Below the pieces are notes generated by a model. That model saw only the letters and a list, made by a program, of their open reading frames with translations, did not search any database and was not told the DNA's origin. Of a stretch of 64,000 bases of DNA, positions 12,501 to 21,453 are shown piece after piece. Source of the stretch: Muricea muricata (lineage: Eukaryota; Cnidaria; Anthozoa; Malacalcyonacea; Plexauridae); NCBI GenBank assembly GCA_963855995.1, contig OY979716.1:123008237-123072236 (forward strand), read 5' to 3'. Position 1 is the first letter of the stretch, and each line of letters starts with the position of its first letter. The position numbers were made by a program, and so were the translations under genes.

Positions 12501-13693
12501 ATAATCTAATTGTTAATTCACTCCTTCCCCTAATTTAAGCACTGAAAGTGATATCTTAAAAGATTGCCAATACCTGCTTTACAATTACCGTATGCAATTG
12601 TTATTTTCATGCAGGATGCAACAAACAAGGAAAGGATTGAAACTCAGAAATCTTGGAGCTACTGTACACAAAAGACCATATACTGCATTTGTCATCTGAG
12701 ATCGGGCCTGTATTTTTCTTGTGTTGGTGATGGACAGATAAGGGAATTACAGGCTTGATAAGATGCTATGAAAAATCTGAGCAACGTTACACAAGGTTTT
12801 GGTTGTATTCCTCACTGGCTTATTTCTAGCAAGAGTACAGTTATCACATTTTATGTATTGTTTTAATTGATTAATTGTGGACAATTGCACTGGTGCAAGC
12901 TTTCCTGTGAATGTGGGTCATGTGTTTGCCTACTTTCATCACAAGTGATGCCACTAGGGAGGGGGAAATGATGAGGATAAGCCCTCCAGTTATTCTAATA
13001 ATTGATTTTGAGATTTTTATAAATCTTAAGTGAAAAACTTGTGTGTTTCTTTAGATTATAAATAAATCTGCCTGAAAATGCTAAAAAGCATTTTAGAGAC
13101 CCCAGAAATAAAAAAATTCTTGGGGGAGCATGCCCCTCCTCTGGCAATGCCACTGATAATCACAGGTTAGGTCTCCTCATTCAATTGAGATATCCAGCTT
13201 ATCGATAAATTTTGGTTTGTGGATTTCAAGTGCTCAAGTGTATTTACATTCGTCTACTTGCTAGAATTCTTTTTTACATTTGCCACAACTGTAGTTGCCA
13301 ATAAAAACTGCGCAGCTGGATTAGTTTCGTTGAAATTGGAGAGTTCTGTGGATTTTGAAAGTTGTTAATATAACAACCCAGCCTGGAAAGGTTGAAAATT
13401 GTGCGCCCGAGATTTGCAAAATGTAATAGAAAATACATACAAAAGACGTCAAAATGCGCGTCCGATATCTAGCTGGCGCAGTACAAACTTTCCACTCTGG
13501 TATTCAAATGACTGTGTAGAATGATATAAATCATTCTCAAACGTGTATACGCACAAATTATATGCTTACTAATAAAATTACTGTGTTAGTCTGTTTCACC
13601 TGGACAAGATCTAGCCGTGTCAGTATAACAATCCGTGTCATCTTCAATTTGATTATTTTGACCATCAGCTTTCTCCTTCAGAATCTCATCCAT
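471..13693 (-). CDS. AGGF1: AGGF1 orthologue, copy A (ten exons, 3' end off window)
   Basis: Angiogenic factor with G-patch and FHA domains. In vertebrates AGGF1 is both a secreted angiogenic factor and a nuclear, spliceosome-associated protein. Exons on the minus strand: 13600-13693, 9212-9520, 8446-8486, 7994-8026, 5980-6036, 4240-4356, 3260-3548, 2724-2865, 1560-1611, 471-572. All have AG/GT borders and their phases agree at every junction, giving 412 codons without a stop. Order of parts: acidic N terminus, coiled coil (about residues 32-100), repeated DIASSIREAA-like helices, OCRE tyrosine repeats (LYYDYSTGYYYDP then LYYDYRTGVYYKY), a GSEDGEI acidic stretch, then an FHA domain starting PPCIRAIV and continuing through VSKEHAKIYYD and GSQNGTFINGS. 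This order matches human AGGF1 (714 residues). The FHA end and G-patch should lie left of base 1. Only this copy has every exon open. Confidence 0.88.
573..1559 (-). other. AGGF1 intron 9
   Basis: Intron between FHA exons. The only structure noticed is an 18-bp unit repeated twice at 708-743 (AAGGTTACGTTTTATTCC). Confidence 0.5.
1560..1611 (-). CDS. AGGF1: AGGF1 copy A exon 9 (FHA middle)
   Basis: A 52-bp exon coding TEAGSNNLQMFDTEVSK after the completed Arg. It has a strong polypyrimidine acceptor (TTTCTTTTTCGTATAG) and donor AAG|GTACGTG. Its phase completes GR from exon 8 and ends phase 0 before EHAKIYY, as an FHA fold requires (GR...VSKEHA). The SK and H residues typical of phosphothreonine binding are present. 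Confidence 0.68.
1710..1966. mobile_element. MITE with 10-bp target duplication (Mutator-like?)
   Basis: Lies in AGGF1 intron 8. The 257-bp element has terminal inverted repeats of about 70 bp, starting GGTCATGGCTAAAGG and containing CAAGATGGCGGCTG. It is flanked by the exact direct repeat AAGAGTCAAC at 1,700-1,709 and 1,967-1,976. A 9-10 bp duplication with long inverted repeats fits non-autonomous Mutator-like elements; the superfamily is inference. No coding capacity. Confidence 0.85.
2724..2865 (-). CDS. AGGF1: AGGF1 copy A exon 8 (acidic run and FHA start)
   Basis: Starts with an acidic DDSDDDSHNEEVEEKEY run, then the first FHA strands (PPCIRAIVMESDKLSLGSL, ending in GTTFGR). The FHA GR pair is split across the splice junction. 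Donor GGTCG|GTAAGTAC, phase 2. Unit C has the same exon at 43,829-43,970 but no following FHA exons. Confidence 0.82.
2866..4239 (-). other. AGGF1 introns 7 and 6 around exon 7
   Basis: Intron 7 is 2,866-3,259 and intron 6 is 3,549-4,239. Intron 6 contains a MITE fragment (about 3,890-4,015, including CACCTACAGGTGAATAT) related to the hairpin MITE at 9,871. Nothing else is recognised. Confidence 0.5.
3260..3548 (-). CDS. AGGF1: AGGF1 copy A exon 7 (OCRE second half, acidic linker)
   Basis: Begins NTRLYYDYRTGVYYKYNQEK, completing OCRE. It continues with a Ser-rich stretch, a basic stretch (KKRNEGSGSKTRKRPGSEKR, a possible nuclear localisation signal) and the acidic ESGSEDGEIVE motif also present in vertebrate AGGF1. 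The donor CACAAG|GTACAC leaves phase 1, matching exon 8. Unit C copy: 44,364-44,649, one codon shorter. Confidence 0.85.
4240..4356 (-). CDS. AGGF1: AGGF1 copy A exon 6 (OCRE, first half)
   Basis: Codes 39 residues: DIATSIREAAQQ, then the OCRE aromatic repeat GFVFDEKTGLYYDYSTGYYYDP. OCRE domains bind short peptides in spliceosomal and RNA-processing proteins. Borders are GTGTAG| and CCT|GTAAGTG, phase 0 at both ends. Unit C has an intact equivalent at 45,596-45,712; unit B has none. Confidence 0.88.
4735..5470. repeat. Block present in all three units, within AGGF1 intron 5
   Basis: Counterparts at 24,350-25,090 and 46,080-46,810. It contains TTTGCTAACGTCTCGTCGC followed by CATCATCAGAGC. On the minus strand this reads GATGATGTTGCGATGTAGCG then CGAAACG-type sequence, a motif seen in many degenerate repeats, some Penelope-like. 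I see no reverse transcriptase. The block also marks the start of unit B. Confidence 0.45.
5546..5917. mobile_element. MITE in AGGF1 intron 5, unit A (pre-duplication)
   Basis: The ends are inverted repeats of about 100 bp starting CAAAGAGTAGAGACTACAAAG. Flanks are ATTAAAG at 5,539-5,545 and 5,918-5,924. CA...TG ends with a 7-8 bp duplication suggest a hAT relative. Orthologous copies at 29,160-29,426 (B) and 46,916-47,183 (C) show it was there before the segment duplicated. Confidence 0.75.
5980..6036 (-). CDS. AGGF1: AGGF1 copy A exon 5
   Basis: A 57-bp symmetric exon coding EIASSIGQEIASSIKEASK, that is, two tandem copies of the motif in exon 4. Acceptor is CAATCTTAG, donor AAA|GTAAGACC. 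Conserved in B (29,489-29,545) and C (47,246-47,302), both with E replacing Q. Together with exons 4 and 6 it looks like an expanded helical repeat. Confidence 0.7.
7453..7775. mobile_element. Hairpin MITE private to unit A (AGGF1 intron 4)
   Basis: Absent from the matching place in B (about 30,893) and C (about 48,895). It is flanked by TTATT at 7,448-7,452 and 7,776-7,780. Its right half is one long hairpin (about 7,634-7,764) from CATGGGTGCTTGGAAATACC to its complement. A related copy older than the duplication sits at about 10,178-10,490 (A), 32,978-33,290 (B) and 52,326-52,527 (C). Confidence 0.75.
7994..8026 (-). CDS. AGGF1: AGGF1 copy A exon 4 (33-bp microexon)
   Basis: Codes DIASSIRAAAK between acceptor ATTTTAG and donor AAG|GTAACTG. 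It is symmetric (phase 0-0). It resembles the LAESLRAAA segment just before OCRE in human AGGF1. Present in B (31,116-31,148) and C (49,123-49,155; DIASSIREAAK). Confidence 0.7.
8446..8486 (-). CDS. AGGF1: AGGF1 copy A exon 3
   Basis: A 41-bp exon between acceptor TTCTGTAG and donor ATG|GTAAGTC, coding DWSSLQAKPDTGM. B (31,578-31,618) and C (50,500-50,540) have the same borders, with S in place of L at the fifth residue. No domain is recognised; it links the coiled coil to the helical repeats. Confidence 0.65.
9212..9520 (-). CDS. AGGF1: AGGF1 copy A exon 2 (coiled coil)
   Basis: Begins after acceptor TTTCTCTAAG and codes a heptad-rich helix (LEKQVLILKEEIDLLKKK onward) followed by an SILSYLQLMEF segment. 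It corresponds to the N-terminal coiled coil of AGGF1, a likely dimer or partner interface. The donor used here (C|GTAGAAG at 9,211) keeps phase 1 and fits exon 3, but it is the weakest splice site in the model. The equivalent exons in B and C carry stop codons. Confidence 0.75.
9871..10173. mobile_element. Hairpin-ended MITE, unit A
   Basis: Absent at the same place in B (32,970) and C (52,322), where CAGTTATTATAGGC is uninterrupted. One end (9,875-9,978) is a near-perfect hairpin of about 50 bp arms containing ATTCGCCGAAGGCGAGG. The rest includes CGGCGGCTAGCCGCC and CACCTGTAGGTGAATAT palindromes. A second copy in reverse orientation lies at 58,448-58,750, and a decayed hairpin fragment at about 44,805-44,895. 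Confidence 0.75.
10178..10490. mobile_element. Hairpin MITE, older copy of the family, unit A
   Basis: Starts TATTATATAAAGTACAGTGC and ends near TGTATTATTCTCTATG. It contains the palindrome ATCTCACATGTGAGAT and the same CATGGGTGCTTGGAAATACC hairpin as the 7,453 element. Present at the same place in units B and C (in C shortened by an internal deletion), so inserted before duplication. Inside AGGF1 intron 1. Confidence 0.7.
10491..13599 (-). other. AGGF1 intron 1, remainder
   Basis: Long first intron of copy A, collinear with B (33,300-36,520) and C (52,530-61,088). Short open frames inside are not conserved as proteins between units (frames break), so I call no exon. Confidence 0.55.
13600..13693 (-). 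CDS. AGGF1: AGGF1 copy A exon 1 (start codon)
   Basis: Codes 31 residues beginning MDEILKEK and ending ARSCP, then donor CCAG|GTGAAAC, phase 1. The ATG is in context AAAATGG. The exon is conserved in B (36,522-36,615) and C (61,089-61,182) with identical length (94 bp) and only amino-acid substitutions, which supports it as coding. It is short and acidic with no known domain. Confidence 0.75.
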
Positions 13694-15270
13694 TTTCACG
13701 TTACAAACATTATATTCGGGCAGTACTTGGTGTAAACTTGGTGTATCGTTTGTGGCTTCCCCTAATGTAAATCGTCTACCAAGTACATAAAAAGACTATT
13801 GATTACAATTTTATTACATCAAGTAAATATTTTAGACTAAACGTTTTAAATGTAAAATATGTTAGCGAATTTTTGACCAGGAAGGTAGGGAATGCTGCGG
13901 AGGCTTTTTATGTGGAAAGTGGTTGGAAGTATCGGTTTACATTTTGCTCGATCCTTCCGCTGTTATAGGTCAACCTCGCTCCCAGGGCTAGCGTAGTTAG
14001 TCTGACGATTCAGTCCCGCAATGCAAATATTTTCGCGTTCCTTGACTGTCAAAACAACAATTTCTAAGGAAATTAATAATTATGATGATTTGCATAGTGC
14101 GACTATGAGATGTTGCCACTGGCTACGAATCGGGGAAATCCCCCCCTCCCCCCACTAAAATTAAGGCTGTGAGCTACAATCTTGGACAAAATTGTTGAGA
14201 CACATGAGCGATCATATGTCATATTCGTAGTGTTTGTGTAATTCTATTTGCCCCCCCCCCCTACACCCCTCAATTCAATGTTGTTGTGATGATACCTTTG
14301 CTTCGGACATGCGGCTGTCGAATTATGTCAACATTGAACTGGGGAGGGAGGGGAGGGGGTTAGAATAAAAACTGTGAGCATTTAAATCAGTCGAGAAGGG
14401 CACGCGTATCTTGTCTTTAAAATTTCAATGTTTCTCAACAAGTTTTGTCCAAGATTGTAGCTAACCAGATTTGATCAATTGAGTAATGAGTGCACGAAGA
14501 TTTGGTTGGAATTACCATAATGGTTAAGTTTATTCAATAATATCAATGTGTGTATTGTGATTTTGGTTTGAGCAAAACAGAGATGAATGAGGATATTTCA
14601 AGACTTTTTACAGTGTTCCATTGTTCGAATTTTCAATCGATGAAATTTTGAGGGTATTACAAAATGTAAAATGACTCTCCAGCGCAAACAGCACCACCCA
14701 AGTTATTGGTAAACATTGACAAAATTATGGCTTCATGGTCACTTGCAGTATTTATAACTCTTGCTAACCAACAAGATTTCTGTAATCTGATTCACTCAAT
14801 CATAAATATTTTGGGGTTTCCGTCCATTTTGGGGAGGCTTCTGAATTTCCCTCTAATACCATGAATAGTTACTGCATATATAGTTTCACAACCAAGATAT
14901 GCAGTATGCAAAAAGAACTGGCGAAGTCTTTATTGAGCTATCATACCCCAAATTGCTCAATTGTATCCTAATTCAGTACATTCGCTGACAATGACGAAAC
15001 TTCACCCAGGAACTGCAGGGTTTCTTTTCAGGAGCCATTCTGGCCATAAAATACCGATATTTCCACAGCATTAGCAAAGGATAGTCTTTTATTTAAATCC
15101 TATTTCAGAGCATGATGGTTTTTACACTCAACGGACAGGACTAGGTAAGAAGTGGTGTGAGATATGCGCACGCAGATCAAGGCACCGAGCGATCATTTTC
15201 CCGCGTAAGTTTTGCTTATGCTAACGAATCAGCAAAGATAAAAAATATTTCCATAAAATAGCGAACGAAG
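13694..15270. promoter_or_regulatory. Intergenic region between divergent AGGF1 and small plus-strand ORF
   Basis: AGGF1 exon 1 reads leftward from 13,693 and a small conserved ORF reads rightward from 15,271. The region between should hold both start sites if both are genes. I see no clear TATA box. It contains an AGTACTTGG-type stretch near 13,720, homopurine and C-rich tracts, and the MITE at 14,177-14,457. The assignment is by position only. Confidence 0.35.
14177..14457. mobile_element. TA-flanked MITE (Tc1/mariner type), unit A
   Basis: 281 bp with inverted ends CAATCTTGGACAAAA... and TTTTGTCCAAGATTG, flanked by TA on both sides. Unit B at about 37,265 has the uninterrupted site GTGAGCTAGCTAAC. 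The interior has C-rich and G-rich blocks around a CAATGTTGTTGTGATG core, a pattern shared with 37,691-37,945 and 57,953-58,163. Confidence 0.85.
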
Positions 15271-15402
15271 ATGACTTCTTCTGAAGAGCTTGAAAGAACT
15301 TTGCTGGACAACGATCTCGTGGGAACAGAAGAAAAGACAGCGGCCGAATCAATGCCTAAAGTGTTGCCTGATTTGGGGAAGACCTTGGTGACTACATCAT
15401 GA
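15271..15402 (+). CDS. Conserved 43-codon ORF, copy A
   Basis: Starts MTSSEELERTLLDNDLVGTE and ends TLVTTS. It is acidic, with no signal peptide or membrane segment. The same ORF with the same start, stop and length is at 38,466-38,597 in unit B, differing at four or five residues and with no frameshift, whereas neighbouring non-coding sequence shows indels. It could be a small protein or the first exon of a plus-strand gene. I do not recognise the family. Confidence 0.45.
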   Translation: MTSSEELERTLLDNDLVGTEEKTAAESMPKVLPDLGKTLVTTS

Positions 15403-16394
15403 TCAGCAGCAATGCTTAGCATGGAAAAATCTATTAAGAATTACGGCCTTCGTGACTCAGAAGATTTCCAATCGAATATCACGCACGTGTATAATGAATC
15501 ACAGTATGGACTGTAGGCACAGGATACTTGAGTCGGAACCTTTGAAGTTCGTGTCCCCACGCATGTAGCATTACGCATGTTCATTATGCAGATTCTGGCC
15601 AGTCAGTTGCCTATTCTAAACAATAGAATTGCTTTTCCATTATTCTGGCCAGTCAATTGCACGAAAATAGGGGTACATGTGGCGCCGCTAAGTGGCCCTA
15701 CTGTATATTCCTTATACTGTGGCCCTACTGGCCATTCCCTACAACTAGACGGCAACATCGTTCTCTGTGCAAATACTTCGACCTAAAACGCTTTAAAACG
15801 ACAAATTTTGACAGATTTTATCGCGAACTTAGTGTTTGAGCAAACAAGTAAACACACTGTTTAATTGCCATTTTGTAGCATAATATGTCAACCTGAAAAT
15901 ACACATTTAACTATGCACTTAAACATCTAAGCAGCAACACCTGAAACTCCTCCGTGCATAAATCTAAAATGTTTTAAAAAACAAATTTTAAAGAGAATGT
16001 TGCGGATAAATAATAATGGCGAACAATACAGATGGAGAGCTTTTGTATCTTTGCTGCCGGTTTAACCACTATAATGATATACTTTAATTACTAACTTTAG
16101 TCACGTTCGCTAAACCTTAAATTCTACTCTTCGTCCTAACAAGTGCTTTTTCTTATCATGTGACCAAACCTATACTAACCAATCAGGACCTAGATACAAC
16201 ATGCCTTTCTTGAACATAGTTGAATTAACATGAAAAGTCTTTGTGTAGTCCTTTACAGAGACTTTGCTCCATATCCTTACCTTTAAACTATTGCTTAAGT
16301 CTAGGGTAACGTTCTATATCAATATCAATAGTCTCTACGATTAATTAGGCTATGTAAACGTCAACTCTATATTTATATTTACCGTATCTACAGT

Positions 16395-17580
16395 TCAAAA
16401 TCTGAAATGGTCTGGTGGATTTCTTTTTCTTTCTGATCTTCGTAGAGGGTCTTCGTCCGTGTTTTCCGGTTGAACTATGTCAGTGTTGTCTTCTCGAGGT
16501 GTTGCTTCTTCGTCTGTTTTAGTATCTTCATGGATTTCTTCCTCTACATCCGGGTTTTCTCAATATAGCTTGACATGCGATGAGTTTCTTCGATGCTGTA
16601 AGCCGTTCTTGTCTTTAAGCACGATCTGCGTCCCGTTTTCTTGGATAATCTCCATTAGATCAGGACAGAACTTTGTCGAAAATTTTTTTTTATGTTTCTG
16701 AGTCACGAGTACCTTATCTTCCACTTGAAGATTTCTTGTCTTGGCTTTTTGATTTGTATCCGTGTATTTATTATCTTTTTCTTTCTCTTCTTTATCTTTC
16801 TTCTGGACATCAAGTCCTTGGTTTGACTGTCTTGCTATGCTAGGAATTTTGGTCTTGATATCCCTGTTCATTAGCAAAAATGAAGGTGTCTTTCCAGTCA
16901 TCCGGTGAGGTGTGTCGCGGTAGTTGAGTAACATGATAGAAATAGCGAGTTTCCAATCTTTCCCTTCAGCCTGCGCAGTGAGTATGTGTTTTTCGAGCAC
17001 TTGATTAAATCGTTCAACTTGCCCGTTGGCCTGCGGCCAGTATTCAGTTACTGTCTTGTGTTGTATTCCCCAGGAAACTAGTGTGTCCTTGAATTCGGCA
17101 GAGAAAAAATAGGATGCATCATCAGACTTTATTTCGTCATGAAAACCGTGGGTTGCAAATATCGATAATAACCAGTTGAGGATGTTCTTAGATGTGACTG
17201 ATTGTAAGATCTTGGTTTCTGGCCAGCGTGAATAATAGTCCGTAAGAAGAGCAACTTGTTCGCTGGTTGGGAACGGGCCACATACATCTATGGCTAGTTT
17301 TGACCATGGTTGCTTGGGTAGTGTGGTTGGTTCAACTGGTTCTGGTCGTGGACTGTGACCAACAAGCTGACATGCATAACAACTTCGAATCATTTCTTCT
17401 ACCTGCTTGTCTATCTCTGCGCACCAAAATTTGGAGCGGAGACGTTGTTTACATCTAACCATTCCCGCGTGATCTTCATGTGCCAGATTTATGGCTTGTT
17501 GTCTAAGCTTGCAAGGAAGGACTATACGATCGCTCCGAAGAAGCTCTTCATCTGTAATGCAGAGCTCGTGAGAGATGAGT
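16395..17580 (-). pseudogene. Ty3/gypsy-type integrase relic
   Basis: Reads from the zinc-binding end (LAHEDHAGMVRCKQRL, then CYAC) into the integrase core, with the catalytic Asp in LAIDVCGPF, the second Asp in KSDDASYF and the Glu in NGQVERFNQVLE. A chromodomain-like or tail region follows. An in-frame TGA at about 16,560 interrupts the tail, which then continues in the same frame to RRSERKRNPPDHF, a typical gypsy C-terminal ending. Protease, reverse transcriptase and RNase H are missing and no LTRs are visible. A dead 5'-truncated fragment. Confidence 0.85.
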
Positions 17581-17645
17581 CGCTATGATCTTGGTAAGAA
17601 ACCAATGAAAGGCGAGCCAGTGGGATTTCACCAAAAATAACAGAC

Positions 17646-17867
17646 ATGGAAAAACTGCTGGAAAAGATAAGTGAAAAAGAGAAAGCCACTGAAAGCCTAG
17701 CTACAGATGTTGAAATGGAAAAGTGGCGTTTGGAACAAAATCAGATGGCTGGAGAAGACTCGAGAAAGGGCCATGAAAACTTTGTCTCAGACCCAGAAGC
17801 GGAATTCAAAAATATAGTCCTAAATGCAAAGTCAAAAAGGGTGGTTATACAGCCCTTGCGTTTTTGA
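17646..17867 (+). CDS. Unidentified coiled-coil ORF fragment
   Basis: 73 codons, beginning MEKLLEKISEKEKATESLA; charged and helix-prone. It follows an AACAGAC that could be a splice acceptor context. It lies 0.7 kb from the Harbinger relic and may be the C-terminal part of the Myb/SANT-like partner protein those transposons carry. That link is inference from position and composition. A run of G follows at 17,877. Confidence 0.25.
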   Translation: MEKLLEKISEKEKATESLATDVEMEKWRLEQNQMAGEDSRKGHENFVSDPEAEFKNIVLNAKSKRVVIQPLRF

Positions 17868-18559
17868 CAGAAAAAGCGGGGGGGGGGGGAAGAAAACTGA
17901 AGGAGGAAAGCAACAAGAGACATTAATCCAACAACAGATCTGAGTGCCATGTTACCAGCAGAATAATCAAGTACATGCAAGCCGAATCATTTTATCACAG
18001 CAGCAACAGCAACAAGATAATGATTTGTAGCTCTCTTGTTTAAGATTGTTGATAAAAAAAATTAAATCTGTTAAGCCCACTGTTGTGCTTCACATGTTAT
18101 ATAATTATTAAACTAAATTTTGTAAAAGTGATGCAAAAACTGTATTTAAAAAATGTTATGCACAAATTACATTGAGAAATGACATTTATCAATATATAAA
18201 TTGTTGTATTGAAATGTTATTTGTATGATCATATTAAAGTTTTATTTGCACATTTGATTATGTTGTATAATTATGTATTATTCAAAATTACATTAAAAAT
18301 GCGGTACCAGTCTGATTTGGAAATGTTTACAAAGGAGCTCCTTTTCACATAGTTTTACAAAGCCTGATAGTTGTGCCTTGGTCAGATGTTAACCCAGGAA
18401 TGGAAAAAACATAAATACACTGCATTTGCTGAATAAATTCCAATATTTCGGATACAAAAATGTAAACATTGACTTCATGCATTTACAACTGTTCCACATT
18501 TTTAAATATAAACCACATACATGTTATCCTTAAGAGAAGTACTCCTCGATAGTTGGAGG

Positions 18560-18940
18560 CTTAAGCTAAAAAAACTTAGAAATGTTATTGAGCTGCATGC
18601 AAGTTAGAGTATTTCTAAAAATTGCAACAACGTACAGTTTTTCAACACTGCTCAGGCCAATCTTCAGATTTCTTTTTTAAATCCAAAAATCTGAAACAGC
18701 TTACTATGTCTCTAAATAACCATTCGACTGTCACCCGCACTTTACTCAACGACTGGTTGAGTGCTTCCATTTCTGCAGTCAATGGGTCAGTGGACGGTTC
18801 CTGAATGGTTCCAGAATGGCGCCTGAAGATGCACACAATGAGGATATGCAGGGTCACCATAAACACACACATAGGACGGCTATCGACATCTGCATATTGC
18901 TCCAAGTCTTGTAGTTGACCAGAATCTACAAGCATGGCAG
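18560..18940 (-). pseudogene. PIF/Harbinger (HARBI1-like) transposase relic
   Basis: The DDE nuclease domain is recognisable in three successive frames: LVDSGQLQDLEQYA, then YGDPAYPHCVHLQAPF (second catalytic Asp region), then LSKVRVTVEWLFRDIVSCF (carrying the E in VEW) and finally GLSSVEKLYVVAIFRNTLTC. At least three frameshifts, so not functional. Helix-turn-helix and first Asp regions are absent. Confidence 0.8.
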
Positions 18941-19931
18941 CATCATGCCTTTTCCTTCAGCAGTTTTGTATGTTAACAAAATTTTAGTTTTATAATTTCA
19001 AACTGTAGTCTAGCTATAACCTGTTGTTAGTAGGTATAGGTAGGTTGCTGCATAAAAAAGGATATATCCTAATGCAGCCACAAATGTTTACATACCTACA
19101 GGGCCCAAAAGGTTTGCAATCAAAAAAGTTTTTCCTATTGTATAAAACAAATAGATTTCATTATTTGTGCTACTGTATTGTAATATATCACAGAAGACAT
19201 CATTGCGTGCCAAGAACAAAAAGTCACGGCACTCGACTTCGTCTCGCCCAAAACGTTTTTGTTTTCCCCACTCCATGACTTAGTCTGTGATTTATCACAG
19301 TACGGAAGCACGCAAAAATGAAATCTGCTGGTTAAATAGACGATGCTTCAAGTGGTTGGTTTTGGAGAGAAGTTAAATGACTGCTTAAAACGTGAACCAG
19401 GCTGTCATGTAAACAACATTTAGGCGTTTGGGCGAGTTCTTTGCTTTAATATAAAATATATAATCATATAAGATTTGGCAGGTACATACAGTGCAATAAG
19501 GTTTAAAGTGTTACATTGAAGTTGCATGGATTAACACAATTTACAAAGTCAAAATGTTTTTAGACTTTTCAACAAATACTTCTGAATGTTATTCATATTG
19601 AAAGTTGTTAAGACAGTGGGTCTTGTTGTTTGTCAGGTTTTCATGCCGTTGGTTCGGACAGGGCGTTGTTGTTTAAACTATCATACTGATGGTATTGCAT
19701 GGTTGTTATAGTTTGTTATTGAGAAAAGGTGCAGTAAGGGTTCTGGCTGTTTTTCATGTGTTCATACTGATGGTCTTCCACAGGGAAAATGAAAACAAAA
19801 AAGAACCACGTTTTATGTAAAATGTTTATTAAACTACAGATGCATCTATCCATCATGTAAATTGGTGCAATACAGGATTGATATCAAGTAAAGGTAACAA
19901 GATCATAATGCTACACATGAGACATGACGTG

Positions 19932-20300
19932 TCAGGCACAGGCAATCCAGGAAAATTTAACCATAGATATTCTGGTATCATCCCATGTTTTATACTTTAA
20001 AACGAAATTATGAATTTGAATGCCCTCAGCCGTTCCAGTAACTGGAAGGTTATAATTTTTGTCGACTTCATGGCCTGCCAGTGAAACGGTAACTTTTGGT
20101 CGGTAAAGAAAACGTCGCTGGAAATAGATTGGAAAATCTTCACTAGCACATGAATCAGGGTAACAATCCTTTTTTTCCGTTCCCATCTGGCCTGAAAAAG
20201 AGAAGCAGGCAGTGGTAGATTCTGCGGAGTTGGATGGGGCAGCGTAAGCAACAGGTACAGGGTTTAGGGTAAGCAACGGTATGAAACTTGCTGGTTGTGG
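19932..20300 (-). CDS. H-type lectin domain exon, copy A
   Basis: 122 codons plus stop. After a Pro/Ala-rich start and a CFSFSGQMG segment comes an H-type lectin domain: RRFLYRPKVTVSLAGHEVD, then FVLKYKTWDD and the terminal VKFSWIACA. H-type lectins (Helix pomatia agglutinin, discoidin C-terminal domain) bind GalNAc-type sugars as trimers. A strong acceptor (GGTACGTTTCAG) precedes 20,300, entering in phase 0. An ATG 39 bases further out (20,337-20,339) gives an alternative start, but that extension carries a stop in unit B, which favours the spliced reading. Nuclease-like exons lie upstream on the same strand. Confidence 0.8.
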   Translation of the reverse strand, partial: PQPASFIPLLTLNPVPVAYAAPSNSAESTTACFSFSGQMGTEKKDCYPDSCASEDFPIYFQRRFLYRPKVTVSLAGHEVDKNYNLPVTGTAEGIQIHNFVLKYKTWDDTRISMVKFSWIACA

Positions 20301-20626
20301 CTGAAACGTACCGAGCTCTACTAAGAACAACACTGTCATTAATTGTATCGTTGTGTTGTGTTACGCTAAAACATTTATGTCGATGTTGGTGACGATTGTT
20401 AACAAACGCTTTTTTTTACATTTTGAGTACTATATTATTTATAGTGTGTTGTGAAATATGACTTACTGATTGCATGAATATGATTGGTATGCTTGTAAAT
20501 GCATTAATATAAACCAGAATTTAAATTAAGATACAATTTCGAAATACAAAAAATTGGGTAATGTTTGTTATATATTGGAGTCTGCCCTTATTTCGAGCAG
20601 AACCGATGTGGATGTATTCTCTCTAG

Positions 20627-20695
20627 CGTCTTGTACATATTAACGTCTTGTACATATTAACGTCTTGTACATATTAACGTCTTGTACATGTACGT
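20627..20695. repeat. 17-bp tandem repeat
   Basis: CGTCTTGTACATATTAA repeated about four times; unit B has about two copies at 39,827-39,860. Followed by a short CAATA run. Confidence 0.85.
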
Positions 20696-20839
20696 CTGCA
20701 TTTTTGTCGATGTACAATACAATACAATACAATAATTTAATGAACACTCCCCAAGGAGGCTTTTCAGTGATCATTACATGTGGTGTTGCAGATTAGTAAA
20801 CATTATTGTAAGCAACATCAGATTGCCATCATCTGTTTA

Positions 20840-21123
20840 CAGTCAAAATACAAAAAGTGTCCCGCTTCCGCTTCTGTAGTCTGTTGCGATTTACTGTAGT
20901 TTGTTGTATTTTTCCGTATTAGATATCAATTAAACGCAATAAAATATATATTTCGCACCATTTATCATCGAAAAACACTTACTTTGTTGAAACATATCAT
21001 TTCAAAACGATAACTGCGATATTTGCAGATAAATCGCTCCTCGCTACTGAAAAACAGAACAAAGTACAGTAAATCACAACAGAGTACAGAAGCGGAAGTG
21101 GGACACTTTTTGTATTTTGACTG
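20840..21123. mobile_element. TA-flanked MITE, unit A
   Basis: 284 bp with inverted ends CAGTCAAAATACAAAAAGTG, flanked by TA at 20,838-20,839 and 21,124-21,125. Unit B has the empty site CTGTTTAAGAACGCTGG (about 39,988-40,004). Tc1/mariner-type by target duplication; no ORF of note. Confidence 0.85.
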
Positions 21124-21453
21124 TAAGAACGCTGGAACTAGCATTTGACTGCGAAGGAAGATAAAATTTATCGTTTGCCAGTTCGGAAAATAAATATTAT
21201 TATTATTCATTGTACTATAGTCCTGTATTCTTATTAGTTAAGAGCCTGCAGATTTTATGCATATTTCGGCGCAGACAAAATAAATCTCGTATATTTCAAG
21301 GTCAAATTTTGACCATGACAGTCAAATAAATGTCGTATTTGTCATATCCATACGGTGCCCGCGTATTCTTTCAGCGGTATCTCGCATGAATTTTAAAAGT
21401 GCCGTTATTTTTTTTGAAAAAAAGTTAAAAAACTATTTGTTTTACACAAGTAC

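Larger units (their letters stand above)
15611..19602. mobile_element. Insertion block private to unit A
   Basis: Unit B runs straight from GGCCAGTCAAATGCC to AAGTTGTCAAGAC (38,805-38,832), so about 4 kb was gained in A or lost in B. The block contains the gypsy integrase relic, an unidentified coiled ORF and the Harbinger relic. The left edge shows ATTCTGGCCAGTCAGTTGC repeated at 15,592 and about 15,643. No clean terminal repeats seen. Sequence at 15,780-15,960 is distantly like 25,220-25,400. Confidence 0.6.

Noticed and set aside
17267..17588. Plus-strand open frames over the gypsy relic
   Set aside because: Antisense shadows of the integrase.
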